A stretch of DNA of 64,000 nt, from positions 27,928-91,927 of the forward strand of contig JBDREC010000099.1 in NCBI GenBank assembly GCA_043820105.1. Reading direction: 5' to 3'. The notes below the pieces were generated by a model. The model did not search any database, had not been told where the DNA came from, and saw only the letters and a list, made by a program, of their open reading frames with translations. This document shows positions 9,359 through 17,737 of the stretch, in pieces; within the stretch, counting starts at the first letter, position 1; each line of letters starts with the position of its first letter. The DNA is from JBDREC01 sp043820105 [NCBI: Pseudomonadota bacterium] (GTDB lineage: Bacteria > Bdellovibrionota_F > JAHFAK01). Position numbers and translations under genes: made by a program.

Positions 9359-9898
9359 ATGAAGATAAAAATTATTTACATAATTTTAATTTCAATTTTA
9401 ATCTTATTTACTGCAAATATATCTTACGCTCAATTTTCATTAGGTCTTGAGACTGGAGCGAATATGCCCATTGAGAAAGATGATAGTACAACTTCTGCAA
9501 AAAGATATGATTGGTCTTATTACCTTAGCCCTGTAATCGAAATTCCAATTTTTTCTTTTGCCTATACAGTTAGCCTGTTTCCAATATATCCCACAATAGA
9601 TGTGCATACTTTTGATTTTGCTGTTAGACAGGAGTTTGGCAATCATGGTTTGCGTCCATATTTTAAGGGTGGCGCGGGCTATGCCTTGTTTAACACAGAA
9701 AACAAGTATCTTTCAGGAGGACACTTGTTTGGTTATTTTGGAATAAATTATGTAATAGAAAAATATAAGTTAGCGATTGGACCTGCTGTTAAATATAATC
9801 TGATAATGTACAATGCTGATGAAACATTTCAAACAGGTGAAAGCTTTGCCATGTATCAATACATTAGTTTTCTTGTTTTTTTTGCTTATGTGTTTTGA
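9359..9898 (+). CDS. Small outer-membrane beta-barrel protein
   Basis: 179 residues. A clear signal peptide (about 1-25, ending SYAQ) is followed by alternating aromatic/polar strands (FSLGLETGANMP, YYLSPVIEI, YFKGGAGYALF, HLFGYFGINYVI) of an eight-stranded-type barrel. The chain ends in an aromatic residue (YVF), the usual BAM recognition signal. Function is unknown. It starts 3 nt after the ChaN-like gene and is probably in its operon. Confidence 0.7.
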   Translation: MKIKIIYIILISILILFTANISYAQFSLGLETGANMPIEKDDSTTSAKRYDWSYYLSPVIEIPIFSFAYTVSLFPIYPTIDVHTFDFAVRQEFGNHGLRPYFKGGAGYALFNTENKYLSGGHLFGYFGINYVIEKYKLAIGPAVKYNLIMYNADETFQTGESFAMYQYISFLVFFAYVF

Positions 9899-9900
9899 AT

Positions 9901-9943
9901 AAGTGGTAAGTGGTAAGCAGTAAGTGGTAAGTATTAAGAGGTA
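9901..9943. repeat. Degenerate tandem GTGGTAA words before rarA
   Basis: Five or six imperfect copies of the 7-bp word aagtggt fill the gap between the barrel gene and rarA. The last, degenerate copy (aagaggta) supplies the AGAGG that serves as the rarA ribosome-binding site. The same word family fills gaps at 11991-12023 and 41449-41489. Confidence 0.85.
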
Positions 9944-9946
9944 AAA

Positions 9947-11278
9947 ATGAATTCTCATACTCAGTCTGATTTATTTGATTCGAATCATGCTGGAATTCCA
10001 TTTGCAGAGCGTGTGCGCCCTAAGAAAATTGAGGAGTTTATTGGACAGGATAAGATTCTTGGAGATGGAAAGCCTCTGAAGCAGTTAATTTTAGAAGATA
10101 AAATATCATCTCTTATTTTTTGGGGACCTCCTGGTTGCGGAAAAACCACTCTTGCAAGGATCATTGCAAACCTTACAAGAAGTAATTTTATAAGCATCAG
10201 TGCAATATTGACAGGTATTAAAGAAGCTAAATTGATAATGGATGAAGCCCGTCGAAATCGTCAAGAGTTTTCCCAAAAAACAATTCTATTTATAGACGAA
10301 ATTCATAGATTTAATAAAGCGCAGCAAGATGCTTTTTTGCCACATGTGGAAAAGGGCAATATTATTTTGATTGGCGCTACTACTGAAAACCCGTCTTTTG
10401 AGGTGATCTCACCACTTTTATCTAGATCTCGAGTTATAGTTTTTGAAAAGCTTCAAAATGAAAATATAATTACAATATTAAAAAACGCCATTAGTCGTGA
10501 TTTCAATTTAAAGACATTTGAACAAAAGATTAATGATTCTGCCTTTACGTTTATTGCGAATTATTGTAATGGCGATGCAAGAGTTGCTCTTAATATTTTG
10601 GAGCAAGCAATATCGCTTTGCAAAGATGGAGAAACTCCTAGCTCTGGGCTTATCAAAGATATGCTATCTCGTTCAAATTTGTATTATGATAAAAATGGTG
10701 AAGAACATTATAATATTATTTCAGCTCTTCACAAAAGCATGAGAAATAGTGATATTAATGCAGCTATTTATTGGCTAACCAGAATGCTTGAATCTGGTGA
10801 AGATCCCCTTTATACAGCCAGGAGAATGATTCGGTTTGCTGTTGAAGATGTTGGCCTTGCTGATCCTAATGCTCTTAAACTAGCTGTTGCTGCAAAAGAC
10901 GCCTATCATTTCTTAGGTTCCCCAGAGGGAGAGCTTGCACTTGTGGAGCTCGCTATTTATTTAGCTGCAGCACCTAAAAGTAATTCAGCCTATGTTGCCT
11001 ATAAACAAGTGAAAAAAGATATAAAAAATGGGCATATTTATGATGTTCCATTGCATTTACGAAATGCACCAACAGAACTTATGAAAGAAGTTGGCTATGG
11101 CAAAGGTTATAGATATTATCATGATGATAAAAACGCCATCCATGAAATGGATTGTTTGCCAGAAGAATTGATTGGAAGAAAGTATTACAAGCCTAGCGAT
11201 GCAGGTGTAGAAGCTAGGTTGAAAGTCAGAGAACAAGAACTCAATGGAAGAACAGGGGAACAAGAGAAGAAGGAGTAA
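9947..11278 (+). CDS. rarA: Replication-associated recombination protein A (AAA+ ATPase)
   Basis: RarA/MgsA acts at stalled replication forks with SSB. The 443-residue chain has Walker A GPPGCGKTT at 60-68, Walker B LFIDEIHRFNKAQQDAFL, the sensor-1 phrase IGATTENPSF, and the family's C-terminal tetramerisation region (YRYYHD, GRKYY). The last residues (NGRTGEQEKKE) are encoded by a gggaacaag-like repeat word, so the extreme C terminus is probably repeat-derived. It opens a plus-strand run with the PyrF-like gene 3 nt downstream. Its ribosome-binding site lies inside a tandem repeat. Confidence 0.97.
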   Translation: MNSHTQSDLFDSNHAGIPFAERVRPKKIEEFIGQDKILGDGKPLKQLILEDKISSLIFWGPPGCGKTTLARIIANLTRSNFISISAILTGIKEAKLIMDEARRNRQEFSQKTILFIDEIHRFNKAQQDAFLPHVEKGNIILIGATTENPSFEVISPLLSRSRVIVFEKLQNENIITILKNAISRDFNLKTFEQKINDSAFTFIANYCNGDARVALNILEQAISLCKDGETPSSGLIKDMLSRSNLYYDKNGEEHYNIISALHKSMRNSDINAAIYWLTRMLESGEDPLYTARRMIRFAVEDVGLADPNALKLAVAAKDAYHFLGSPEGELALVELAIYLAAAPKSNSAYVAYKQVKKDIKNGHIYDVPLHLRNAPTELMKEVGYGKGYRYYHDDKNAIHEMDCLPEELIGRKYYKPSDAGVEARLKVREQELNGRTGEQEKKE

Positions 11279-11281
11279 GGT

Positions 11282-11992
11282 ATGATTGAGAAGAAAGATA
11301 GGTCGATAATTTTAGCTTGTGATTTTGATTTGGACAGAATTGATGAAATTATTCCGAGGATATCACAATATGGCATTGTTGGTGGATTTAAAGTAGGGTT
11401 TTATTTGGGGTTAAAATACGGGCTTCCAGAGGTTGTTCGTAGAATTAGAAAATATTCTAATAAACCTATTATTTATGATCATCAGAAGGCTTGTACTGAT
11501 ATTCCTGATACAGGAAAATTATTTGTTGATGCATGTGATTCATCAGGGATAGATTCTATTATATATTTTCCATTAACAGGACCTGTAACACAAGAGGCGT
11601 GGATAAAAGCTAGCATTGATAAGCAAATGGATCTTATTGTTGGAGCTTGGCTTACACACCAGGGCTTTGCAAAATCTGAAAAAGGTGTTTTTGATGAAGA
11701 ATCTATTTTGAGTGTTTTTAAATTGGCAGCAGAAATGGGAGTTAAAAGTTATGTTGTTCCAGGCACAAAACCACATGCTATCGAAAAGATAAAAAATACA
11801 ATTCAGGATGTTCTCGGTGATCTTTCAGATGTTCATTTTTATGTGCCTGGTTTAATAAGGCAAGGAGGCGATATCTCTGAAGTATCAAAAATACTTCCTC
11901 AAAATTTCCATGCAATTATTGGGCGCGGTCTTTATGAATCTGAAAACCTGGAAGACAGTATGCTTGAATTTGAAAAATTAATGCTTATATAA
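11282..11992 (+). CDS. Orotidine 5'-phosphate decarboxylase family protein (divergent)
   Basis: 236 residues, a TIM barrel of the OMP decarboxylase/HUMPS superfamily. The family's D-K-D-IPNT signature appears as YDHQKACTDIPDTG. The phosphate-binding end is PGLIRQGGD and AIIGRGLYES, corresponding to PGIRPQGG and VGRAIY in PyrF. A role in UMP synthesis is the simplest reading. However, the active-site spacing (DHQKACTD instead of DxKxxD) is not that of common bacterial PyrF, so another decarboxylase or synthase of the superfamily is possible. It sits in a run with rarA and a HAD phosphatase, with no other pyrimidine genes. Confidence 0.75.
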   Translation: MIEKKDRSIILACDFDLDRIDEIIPRISQYGIVGGFKVGFYLGLKYGLPEVVRRIRKYSNKPIIYDHQKACTDIPDTGKLFVDACDSSGIDSIIYFPLTGPVTQEAWIKASIDKQMDLIVGAWLTHQGFAKSEKGVFDEESILSVFKLAAEMGVKSYVVPGTKPHAIEKIKNTIQDVLGDLSDVHFYVPGLIRQGGDISEVSKILPQNFHAIIGRGLYESENLEDSMLEFEKLMLI

Positions 11993-12023
11993 GTGTTAAG
12001 TGGTAGGTGGTAAGTGGTAAGTA
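11991..12023. repeat. Degenerate GTGGTAA tandem words
   Basis: Four imperfect copies of aagtggt overlap the stop of the OMP-decarboxylase-like gene and the first codons of the HAD gene if its upstream GTG is used. This is the same word family as at 9901 and 41449. Confidence 0.8.
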
Positions 12024-12673
12024 AAGAATATGTGAAATTTGATAAAATAATTTTTGATTGGGATGGCACTCTTTCTCTTTGTGAGGGTATGGATGTTCTT
12101 GCTAAAATTTGTGGGGCTGATGAAAAGTATATTGCCTCTATAACAGAAGACGGTATGAATGGCAAAATTGATTTTCGAAAATCATTTGAGTTGAGGATTG
12201 AGCATCTTAAGCCCAATTTGCTTGATTTAGAAAAACTTTCCAATGTTTACTTTGACAAGCTTTTGAAAAATTTAAAAGAATTTATATTAGAGGTAACAGC
12301 TGCTAGGGTTTACATCATTAGTTGCGGAATAAGACAATCAATTCTGTCAGTTACTAGAAAGCTTGGACTCAAGGATGGTCATGTTTATGCTATAGATTTG
12401 CAATTTGATGAAAATGGCAATTATGAATTATATGACCAAGGGGCTGAGCTTTTGTTGGAAAATGGAAAAGCTGAGCTAATAAAAAAAATTAATATCGAAA
12501 AGAAAGGCAAATCTATTTTTTTTGGTGATGGTGCTAATGACTTGTCTGCTTTGTGTGTGGTTGATAAATTTATAGGATTTGGTGGGTATGCACAACGGCA
12601 GATAGTAAAAGAAAGAGCGCATGAATTTATTGTTACACCAGATGCTATGGATTTTATTTCTTGTTTGAAATGA
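12014..12673 (+). CDS. HAD-superfamily phosphatase, SerB-like
   Basis: About 213-219 residues. Motif I is FDWDGTLS near the N terminus, and a helical cap carries EDGMNGKIDFRKSF. Motif II is YIISCGIRQS and motif IV FFGDGANDLSAL. This is the HAD-IB/phosphoserine phosphatase layout, and the phosphomonoester substrate is unknown. The start is ambiguous. GTG at 12014 would put repeat DNA into the coding region, while GTG at 12032 gives a chain starting KFDKIIFDWDG, which is the more natural N terminus. Confidence 0.8.
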   Translation: MVSKEYVKFDKIIFDWDGTLSLCEGMDVLAKICGADEKYIASITEDGMNGKIDFRKSFELRIEHLKPNLLDLEKLSNVYFDKLLKNLKEFILEVTAARVYIISCGIRQSILSVTRKLGLKDGHVYAIDLQFDENGNYELYDQGAELLLENGKAELIKKINIEKKGKSIFFGDGANDLSALCVVDKFIGFGGYAQRQIVKERAHEFIVTPDAMDFISCLK

Positions 12674-12699
12674 GTTAATATTGAGATTGGGATTATGAT

Positions 12700-13791
12700 A
12701 TGATTGAAAATATTTTTATACATATAAAAGGTGTTTTGTTAGCTACCTTTGTGGTGTTTGCTGAATCGGCTCCTTACTTGCTTTTGGGGTTTTTCTTGGC
12801 TGGTTTTATATACGTTTATTTAAAGCCTGAGATGATTGCCAGCTTTTTGGGAAAGGGGCGAATCAGTTCAGTTATTAATGCTGCTATACTTGGTATTCCG
12901 CTTCCCCTTTGTTCTTGTGGAGTTTTACCAGCTGCTATTTCTTTAAAAAAGCAAGGTGCAAATAATGGTGCAGTTTCTGCATTTTTGATTTCAACCCCTC
13001 AATCAGGAGTTGATTCTATTGCTTTAACATGGGGGATAATGGATCCAATTTTTGCCCTGTTTAGACCAATTGCTGGTTTTATTATTTCATTTGTTGCTGG
13101 TTCACTGGAGAATCTTTTAAATAAGGATTTTGGAAAGGCTGCCAGTTGTGGGAAAGCAGAAAATAATGATTGTTCAGCAAGCGACTGTTGTTCATCTTCA
13201 AAAAAAGAAGAAGCGTTTATAAAACAAACTTTTATTGAAAAAGTAAAAATAGGGCTTAATTATGCCTTTATTGATTTATTAAAAGATATTGCAAAATGGT
13301 TTATTATAGGATTGTTTCTTGCTGGCTTAATTTCATACCTGGTTCCACCTGAAATAATTTCTAAATATTTAGGTGGAAACTTAGAATCAATGCTTATTAT
13401 GCTCATTGTTGGTATACCTTTATATATTTGTGCCTCTGCTTCCACACCAATTGCTGCTGCTCTAATTTTGAGTGGAGCCAGTCCAGGAGCAGCTTTGGTA
13501 TTTCTAATTGCAGGTCCTGCTACAAACATTGCTTCAGTCGCAGTAATTTCAAAATTTATTGGAATGAGGGCAACTATACTATATTTATCATCAATTGCAG
13601 TTTTATCAATTGTTCTAGGTTATATACTCAATTTTCTATATAGTTTTTTTGGAATACACCTCGATTTTAATATATCACTTGCAAGCAATGCACATCTTCA
13701 CCTGGGATTTATCAAAATTATTTCATCTATTATTCTGCTAGTTTTATTTATTAATGTTCTTCGGTTGAAAATAAAAAATAAAGTGCGATAG
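12700..13791 (+). CDS. DUF318/SO_0444-type permease (metal or organoarsenical efflux)
   Basis: 363 residues with about eight to ten membrane segments in two homologous halves (PYLLLGFFLAGFI..., FIIGLFLAGLISYL...). The PLCSCGVLPAA motif (69-79) and its second-half counterpart PLYICASASTPIA are typical of the family that includes ArsP and the proposed SO_0444 Cu/Zn exporters. The central cytosolic loop carries four cysteines (C150, C158, C163, C164) in a Ser/Lys/Glu-rich stretch, which could bind a metal. The substrate cannot be read from the sequence. It ends 12 nt from the convergent sigma-54 activator gene. Confidence 0.8.
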   Translation: MIENIFIHIKGVLLATFVVFAESAPYLLLGFFLAGFIYVYLKPEMIASFLGKGRISSVINAAILGIPLPLCSCGVLPAAISLKKQGANNGAVSAFLISTPQSGVDSIALTWGIMDPIFALFRPIAGFIISFVAGSLENLLNKDFGKAASCGKAENNDCSASDCCSSSKKEEAFIKQTFIEKVKIGLNYAFIDLLKDIAKWFIIGLFLAGLISYLVPPEIISKYLGGNLESMLIMLIVGIPLYICASASTPIAAALILSGASPGAALVFLIAGPATNIASVAVISKFIGMRATILYLSSIAVLSIVLGYILNFLYSFFGIHLDFNISLASNAHLHLGFIKIISSIILLVLFINVLRLKIKNKVR

Positions 13792-13803
13792 GTTTGAGAG
13801 ATG

Positions 13804-15720
13804 TTAGTCTTTCATGTATTTTGATACATTGTATTTTTTGATTTTACTGACAAGTGTTCTTCTTGGGACATTGAGGATATCTGCTGCTTTTGTTTGATTC
13901 CAGTTGCATTTTCTAAGAGCATTTAGAATTAGTTTTTTCTCGTATTTTGAAACAATTTCTTTCATATCTCCCATTGCTGTTTCTTTATCGATGTCATCAT
14001 AATATTCTTTTTCTACCTCTTCTTCTAAAGGTCTTTTGGGCTGAGGAGCTTTAAAGATCTTGGCTGAAAAATGCTCTTTGAAAATTGTATCAGAATCTGC
14101 TACAACTACTGCTCTTTCAATAGAATTTTTTAATTCTCTAATGTTTCCTGGCCAATCATATTTGCAGAGTAGTTCCATTGCATCAGGAGAAATATTTTCA
14201 ATAGTTTTATTATTTTCAGTATTAAATAATTTGGTAAAACTCTGAATGAGTGGTGGAATTTCTTCTTTTCTTTCTCTTAGAGGAGGAACTGTAATTGTAA
14301 TTGCATTTAATCTATAAAAAAGATCTTCACGGAATAAGCCTTTGTCAATGTGTTCTTCCAGGTTTTTGTTTGAAGCAGCGATAATTCTGACATCTACTGC
14401 TATTTCCTGGCTTGAACCAACTCGCATAATTTTTTTATTTTGCAGTACTCTTAGAAGTTTTGCTTGAGTTTTCATTGGCATTTCACCAATTTCATCTAAA
14501 AAGATTGTCCCACCTTTTGCTGATTCAAATAGACCTATTTTTAGTTTATCAGCTCCTGTAAATGATCCCTTTTCGTGCCCAAATAATTCGCTTTCCAAAA
14601 TAGTTTCAGTTAGGGCTGCACAGTTTACGCTTATTAAAGGTTTATTTTTTCTAGCTGATTTTTGATGAACAGCTTCAGCTACTACTTCTTTTCCAACACC
14701 TGTTTCACCCAAGATTAAAACGTTAATGTTTGATAACGCAACTCTAGAAATCATATCAAAAATTTCTTTTACCTTGTCTGATTGTATTACAACCTCTCTA
14801 TCAAAAACATTTATCCTTTTAACATTTTCTTTTGTAACATCAGCAATTGAATCTGTTCTTTTTGCACGAGATAATTTTAAAGCCTGCCTTGATTTATCAA
14901 TTAATAGTTCTTTTGAAAGTGAATCATCAGGATAGTTTGCTATGCCAATATTTACTGGAATTCCAATTGATTTTACTGCATCAGATGTGATTCTTCTGGC
15001 AAGTTTATATGCTTCATCTTTGCTTGTTTCTGGAAGCATAAGTTCTAGTTCTTCTGAACTATAAGCGGAAATAATATCCATTGCTCTAATCATGCCTTTT
15101 ATCATTAGAACAAGTTCAGCAATAATCATTTCTTTCTTTTCATCCAGGGTTTCTTTTGTCTCTGTTTTTTGAAGAGCTTTAAAATTAATGCCAATCATCA
15201 TAAGTGATAAGGGTCTTTCATATCTGTTTGCTCGGTCTAGCTCTTCATCTAGTCTTGATTCAAAATAATTATGTGTTCTTATGGTAATTCCAAGAGATTT
15301 GTCACCCATTGATGTGGGTACAAAAAATTCCATGACAGTTGAGCCAATAATAATTTCATCACCATCTTCTAGGATTTTTTTAGTAATAGCAGTACCATTG
15401 ACTATTGTTCCATTTGTACTGTCTTGATCTTCTAAGACTATATGAGAGTCTTTAAAAAAGATTCTTGCATGAGATCTTGAGACCTGTTCATCATCGAGCG
15501 GAATATCAGCATCTTCCTGGCGACCAATAATAACATCACTTTGATTTCCAAAATTAAAGATCTTGTCTTTTGCATCGTCTCTTATAATAAGGAAGGGAGT
15601 TCCTTCTTTGAATTTTTTGTCTTTTTTTGATTCTTTTTTAAAGGATACTTTGGTAACAAAGTTTTCAGAATGATTATCCACTTTTTCTAAACCTCCATAA
15701 ATAGGAAAAAATTTGCTCAA
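13804..15720 (-). CDS. FHA-domain sigma-54-dependent transcriptional activator with degenerate GGDEF domain
   Basis: 638 residues. An FHA phosphothreonine-binding domain spans about 43-137 (IIGRQ, SRSHARI, STNGT). A GGDEF-like domain at about 145-292 has its signature replaced by SSEEL (221-225), so it should not make c-di-GMP. The AAA+ sigma-54 activator domain at about 305-545 has Walker A GETGVGKE (338-345), GSFTGA (385-390, for the usual GAFTGA) and [11 protein letters not shown] Fis-type helix-turn-helix closes the chain ([17 protein letters not shown]). It should activate RpoN-dependent promoters in response to a phosphoprotein, possibly via a Ser/Thr kinase not in this window. The gene stands alone. 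Confidence 0.93.
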   Translation of the reverse strand: MSKFFPIYGGLEKVDNHSENFVTKVSFKKESKKDKKFKEGTPFLIIRDDAKDKIFNFGNQSDVIIGRQEDADIPLDDEQVSRSHARIFFKDSHIVLEDQDSTNGTIVNGTAITKKILEDGDEIIIGSTVMEFFVPTSMGDKSLGITIRTHNYFESRLDEELDRANRYERPLSLMMIGINFKALQKTETKETLDEKKEMIIAELVLMIKGMIRAMDIISAYSSEELELMLPETSKDEAYKLARRITSDAVKSIGIPVNIGIANYPDDSLSKELLIDKSRQALKLSRAKRTDSIADVTKENVKRINVFDREVVIQSDKVKEIFDMISRVALSNINVLILGETGVGKEVVAEAVHQKSARKNKPLISVNCAALTETILESELFGHEKGSFTGADKLKIGLFESAKGGTIFLDEIGEMPMKTQAKLLRVLQNKKIMRVGSSQEIAVDVRIIAASNKNLEEHIDKGLFREDLFYRLNAITITVPPLRERKEEIPPLIQSFTKLFNTENNKTIENISPDAMELLCKYDWPGNIRELKNSIERAVVVADSDTIFKEHFSAKIFKAPQPKRPLEEEVEKEYYDDIDKETAMGDMKEIVSKYEKKLILNALRKCNWNQTKAADILNVPRRTLVSKIKKYNVSKYMKD

Positions 15721-15799
15721 TGGAAATTTACTCTTTATGTGGTTGTTTTGTCAATAAAAAAGGAAATGTAATGAATGAATCTTATTGAAAAATTAGATT

Positions 15800-16507
15800 T
15801 TACCAATAGCCTTGATAAGGATCATCGTATCCGTAGGGATCATAAGAATAACAATCATAACAATCATCGTAATAATATGATAAGTAATCCCAGAAATCAT
15901 ATAACTGACCAAGTAAGAAGTCTACACCCTGTATGTCCCATGTGCAGCTATATCCGCTTACAAATACTGTATCGTTGCCATATTCTTCATAATCGTTTAA
16001 GAATATATATGGTCCTGCATAATCGTCATTTGCTTCTTCCATCATTGTTGCTCTTGATTTATCAGATGATACTCCAAGCATCTTAGCTAGCATATCAGGT
16101 CCTGTGTAATATTTGTCATCTGCCATTACAAAAGGAATCTCATAAGCTGAGCATGCTAAGAATTCTCTATCATTATAATAATCATTAAAACAATGATCAT
16201 TATTGAAATCAGGGATTAAGCTGTAGTATCTTGATGTAATTGAAGACCCTTGAATATTTCCACTAGAGCATGTTGCTGTTACTGTTTCATCTTCTGCAGT
16301 ACCATTATCATCGCCATCATCATCACCGCCACAATTGCCGTCTTCATCACAAACAGCACCATCTGTACAGTCTTCATCACCTTCTGCACATGTTGATGCG
16401 TTTGCATCTGAGTCATCACCTGTATCTACATCATCAGCGCATGAAAACAATGTAATGCTAAGTCCAATTATCAGCAATATTAACAAAATTTTTATTAAAG
16501 CTTTCAA
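15800..16507 (-). CDS. Acidic lipoprotein with one two-cysteine module
   Basis: 235 residues. The signal peptide ends in the lipobox LFSC with C23 lipidated. Residues 24-80 are an Asp-rich, Cys-containing tether (CAEGDEDC, CDEDGNC). Residues 94-209 form a module starting YYSLIPDFNNDHCF that is also present twice in the neighbouring lipoprotein at 16699. Its two cysteines (C106, C119) are 13 residues apart, as in the other copies. A Tyr/Asp/Cys-rich tail ends the protein. I do not recognise the family; it is presumably outer-membrane-anchored and exposed. The two genes look like a tandem duplication with module gain or loss. Confidence 0.75.
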   Translation of the reverse strand: MKALIKILLILLIIGLSITLFSCADDVDTGDDSDANASTCAEGDEDCTDGAVCDEDGNCGGDDDGDDNGTAEDETVTATCSSGNIQGSSITSRYYSLIPDFNNDHCFNDYYNDREFLACSAYEIPFVMADDKYYTGPDMLAKMLGVSSDKSRATMMEEANDDYAGPYIFLNDYEEYGNDTVFVSGYSCTWDIQGVDFLLGQLYDFWDYLSYYYDDCYDCYSYDPYGYDDPYQGYW

Positions 16508-16678
16508 TTTTTACCTCCGAATTGGTCAAATTTAATTTTCATTATACTATTAATGCACAAAGTGTGCCTAGTTTGGATATGGCATATAAGTGTATAAAAT
16601 TAAATGATAAAGGGCCATTGTTGTTTTGTTTGCCAATACTCTGTTGCGAATATTATGTCTCAATATAAGGTGGATTGC

Positions 16679-16692
16679 GGCGAAATTTCGCC
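16679..16692. other. Perfect 14-bp palindrome
   Basis: GGCGAAATTTCGCC lies 6 bp beyond the stop of the lipoprotein gene ending at 16699. It is GC-rich against its surroundings. It could be the stem of a terminator, but it has no T-run and no loop, so a protein-binding site is equally possible. Confidence 0.45.
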
Positions 16693-16698
16693 AAATGT

Positions 16699-17625
16699 TT
16701 ATTCGTTATCCAGGTAATCGTTAAATTCTAGAACTTGAGCTTCAAAAAACTCATAACTTGTATATTTAGAGCCATCATAGATAACAATGTCATAATCATT
16801 GACATCTGCAAGAAAATCATCTGTGCTTTCATAGTCTTGTAAAACTTGGTCATAAAGACCATGATCACTTAAGCCTGTTGTGTTTATGTGTAGCAGATCA
16901 GCTAATAGCTCCCTTCCACTTAAATAATCACCATTATTATAGAAAGTCCCACAAGATAAAACTGAGCAGGCTGCAAACTCAAGCTCATTTGTAAGGTCTT
17001 TAAAGCAATCATCATTGTCATAATTTGGAATTAAGCTGTAATATCTGCAAAGATCACTGTAGGTTGTTGGTCCATCGCCCTGATTATATGAGCAAAACTC
17101 TTCTAGCTGATTTTCAAGGTAAGTTTTTAAAAAGTCTCTTGAACCATCACCCATTAATACATACCTATAATCAAAACTTTTGGTGTGCAATTCATCAAAA
17201 AAGTCAGCTTCATTTTTAAACTTTGTGTAAGTTAAATCATAAAGCCCTGCATCGGTATAGTTTTCTTGGTTGCAGCCTGTTATTTGACCAATAGTTTCTC
17301 TGCCGGAATAATAATCATTGTCTACTTCAACTGTGCGAAGTGCAATTAATGAACAGGTTAGAAAAGTAACTTCATCAGTAGCGGCTTTAAAGCAATAGTC
17401 ATTATTGTAATTTGGAGCAAGAGTGTGTTCTCGTCCGCTTGGATATTCATAGGAAGTGCAGCAAAAATAGTCATTATCAAGAGAACAGTTGTCACTGTCA
17501 CAAGTTCCATCAACTGTTGATGGGTTTGCGGTGCTTCCCGAGGTATCATAATCATCAGCACAAGATAAAAACAGGAAAAATACTGGGATCAGTAAAATAA
17601 TTAAAATAGGATAAAATTTTTGCAT
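16699..17625 (-). CDS. Lipoprotein with two copies of the two-cysteine module
   Basis: 308 residues. The signal peptide ends in FLSC (C22), and a short Asp/Ser/Thr/Cys tether follows. Two modules are present, at about 67-178 and 195-306. Each has the pattern P-N-Y-x-N-D-x-C-F-K, then a second cysteine 13 residues on (C78/C91 and C207/C220), then DYxSGRE, GLYD and a closing LExQLEEF or FEAQVLEF helix. The module also occurs once in the adjacent lipoprotein. The function is unknown to me. The constant cysteine spacing suggests a disulfide. Acidic and aromatic residues dominate, as in surface-exposed or Ca-binding proteins, but no known Ca motif is seen. Confidence 0.75.
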   Translation of the reverse strand: MQKFYPILIILLIPVFFLFLSCADDYDTSGSTANPSTVDGTCDSDNCSLDNDYFCCTSYEYPSGREHTLAPNYNNDYCFKAATDEVTFLTCSLIALRTVEVDNDYYSGRETIGQITGCNQENYTDAGLYDLTYTKFKNEADFFDELHTKSFDYRYVLMGDGSRDFLKTYLENQLEEFCSYNQGDGPTTYSDLCRYYSLIPNYDNDDCFKDLTNELEFAACSVLSCGTFYNNGDYLSGRELLADLLHINTTGLSDHGLYDQVLQDYESTDDFLADVNDYDIVIYDGSKYTSYEFFEAQVLEFNDYLDNE

Positions 17626-17737
17626 AAATTCTCCAATATAAAATTGCGCAATTGCTAAGTAAATTCAGTGCATTAGCACAAAGCATCAAAGATAACATGT
17701 TTATATAACAGATAAAAATAGCAATTGCAAGAAAAAA

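Noticed and set aside
11250-11278. A frameshift at the rarA C terminus
   Set aside because: The odd ending residues are explained by a gggaacaag-like repeat word and the frame closes normally at TAA; the core protein is complete.
15775-16455. Plus-strand open frames opposite the first Asp-rich lipoprotein
   Set aside because: They are His/Leu-rich mirror images of the Asp codons in the lipoprotein gene, with no start signals.
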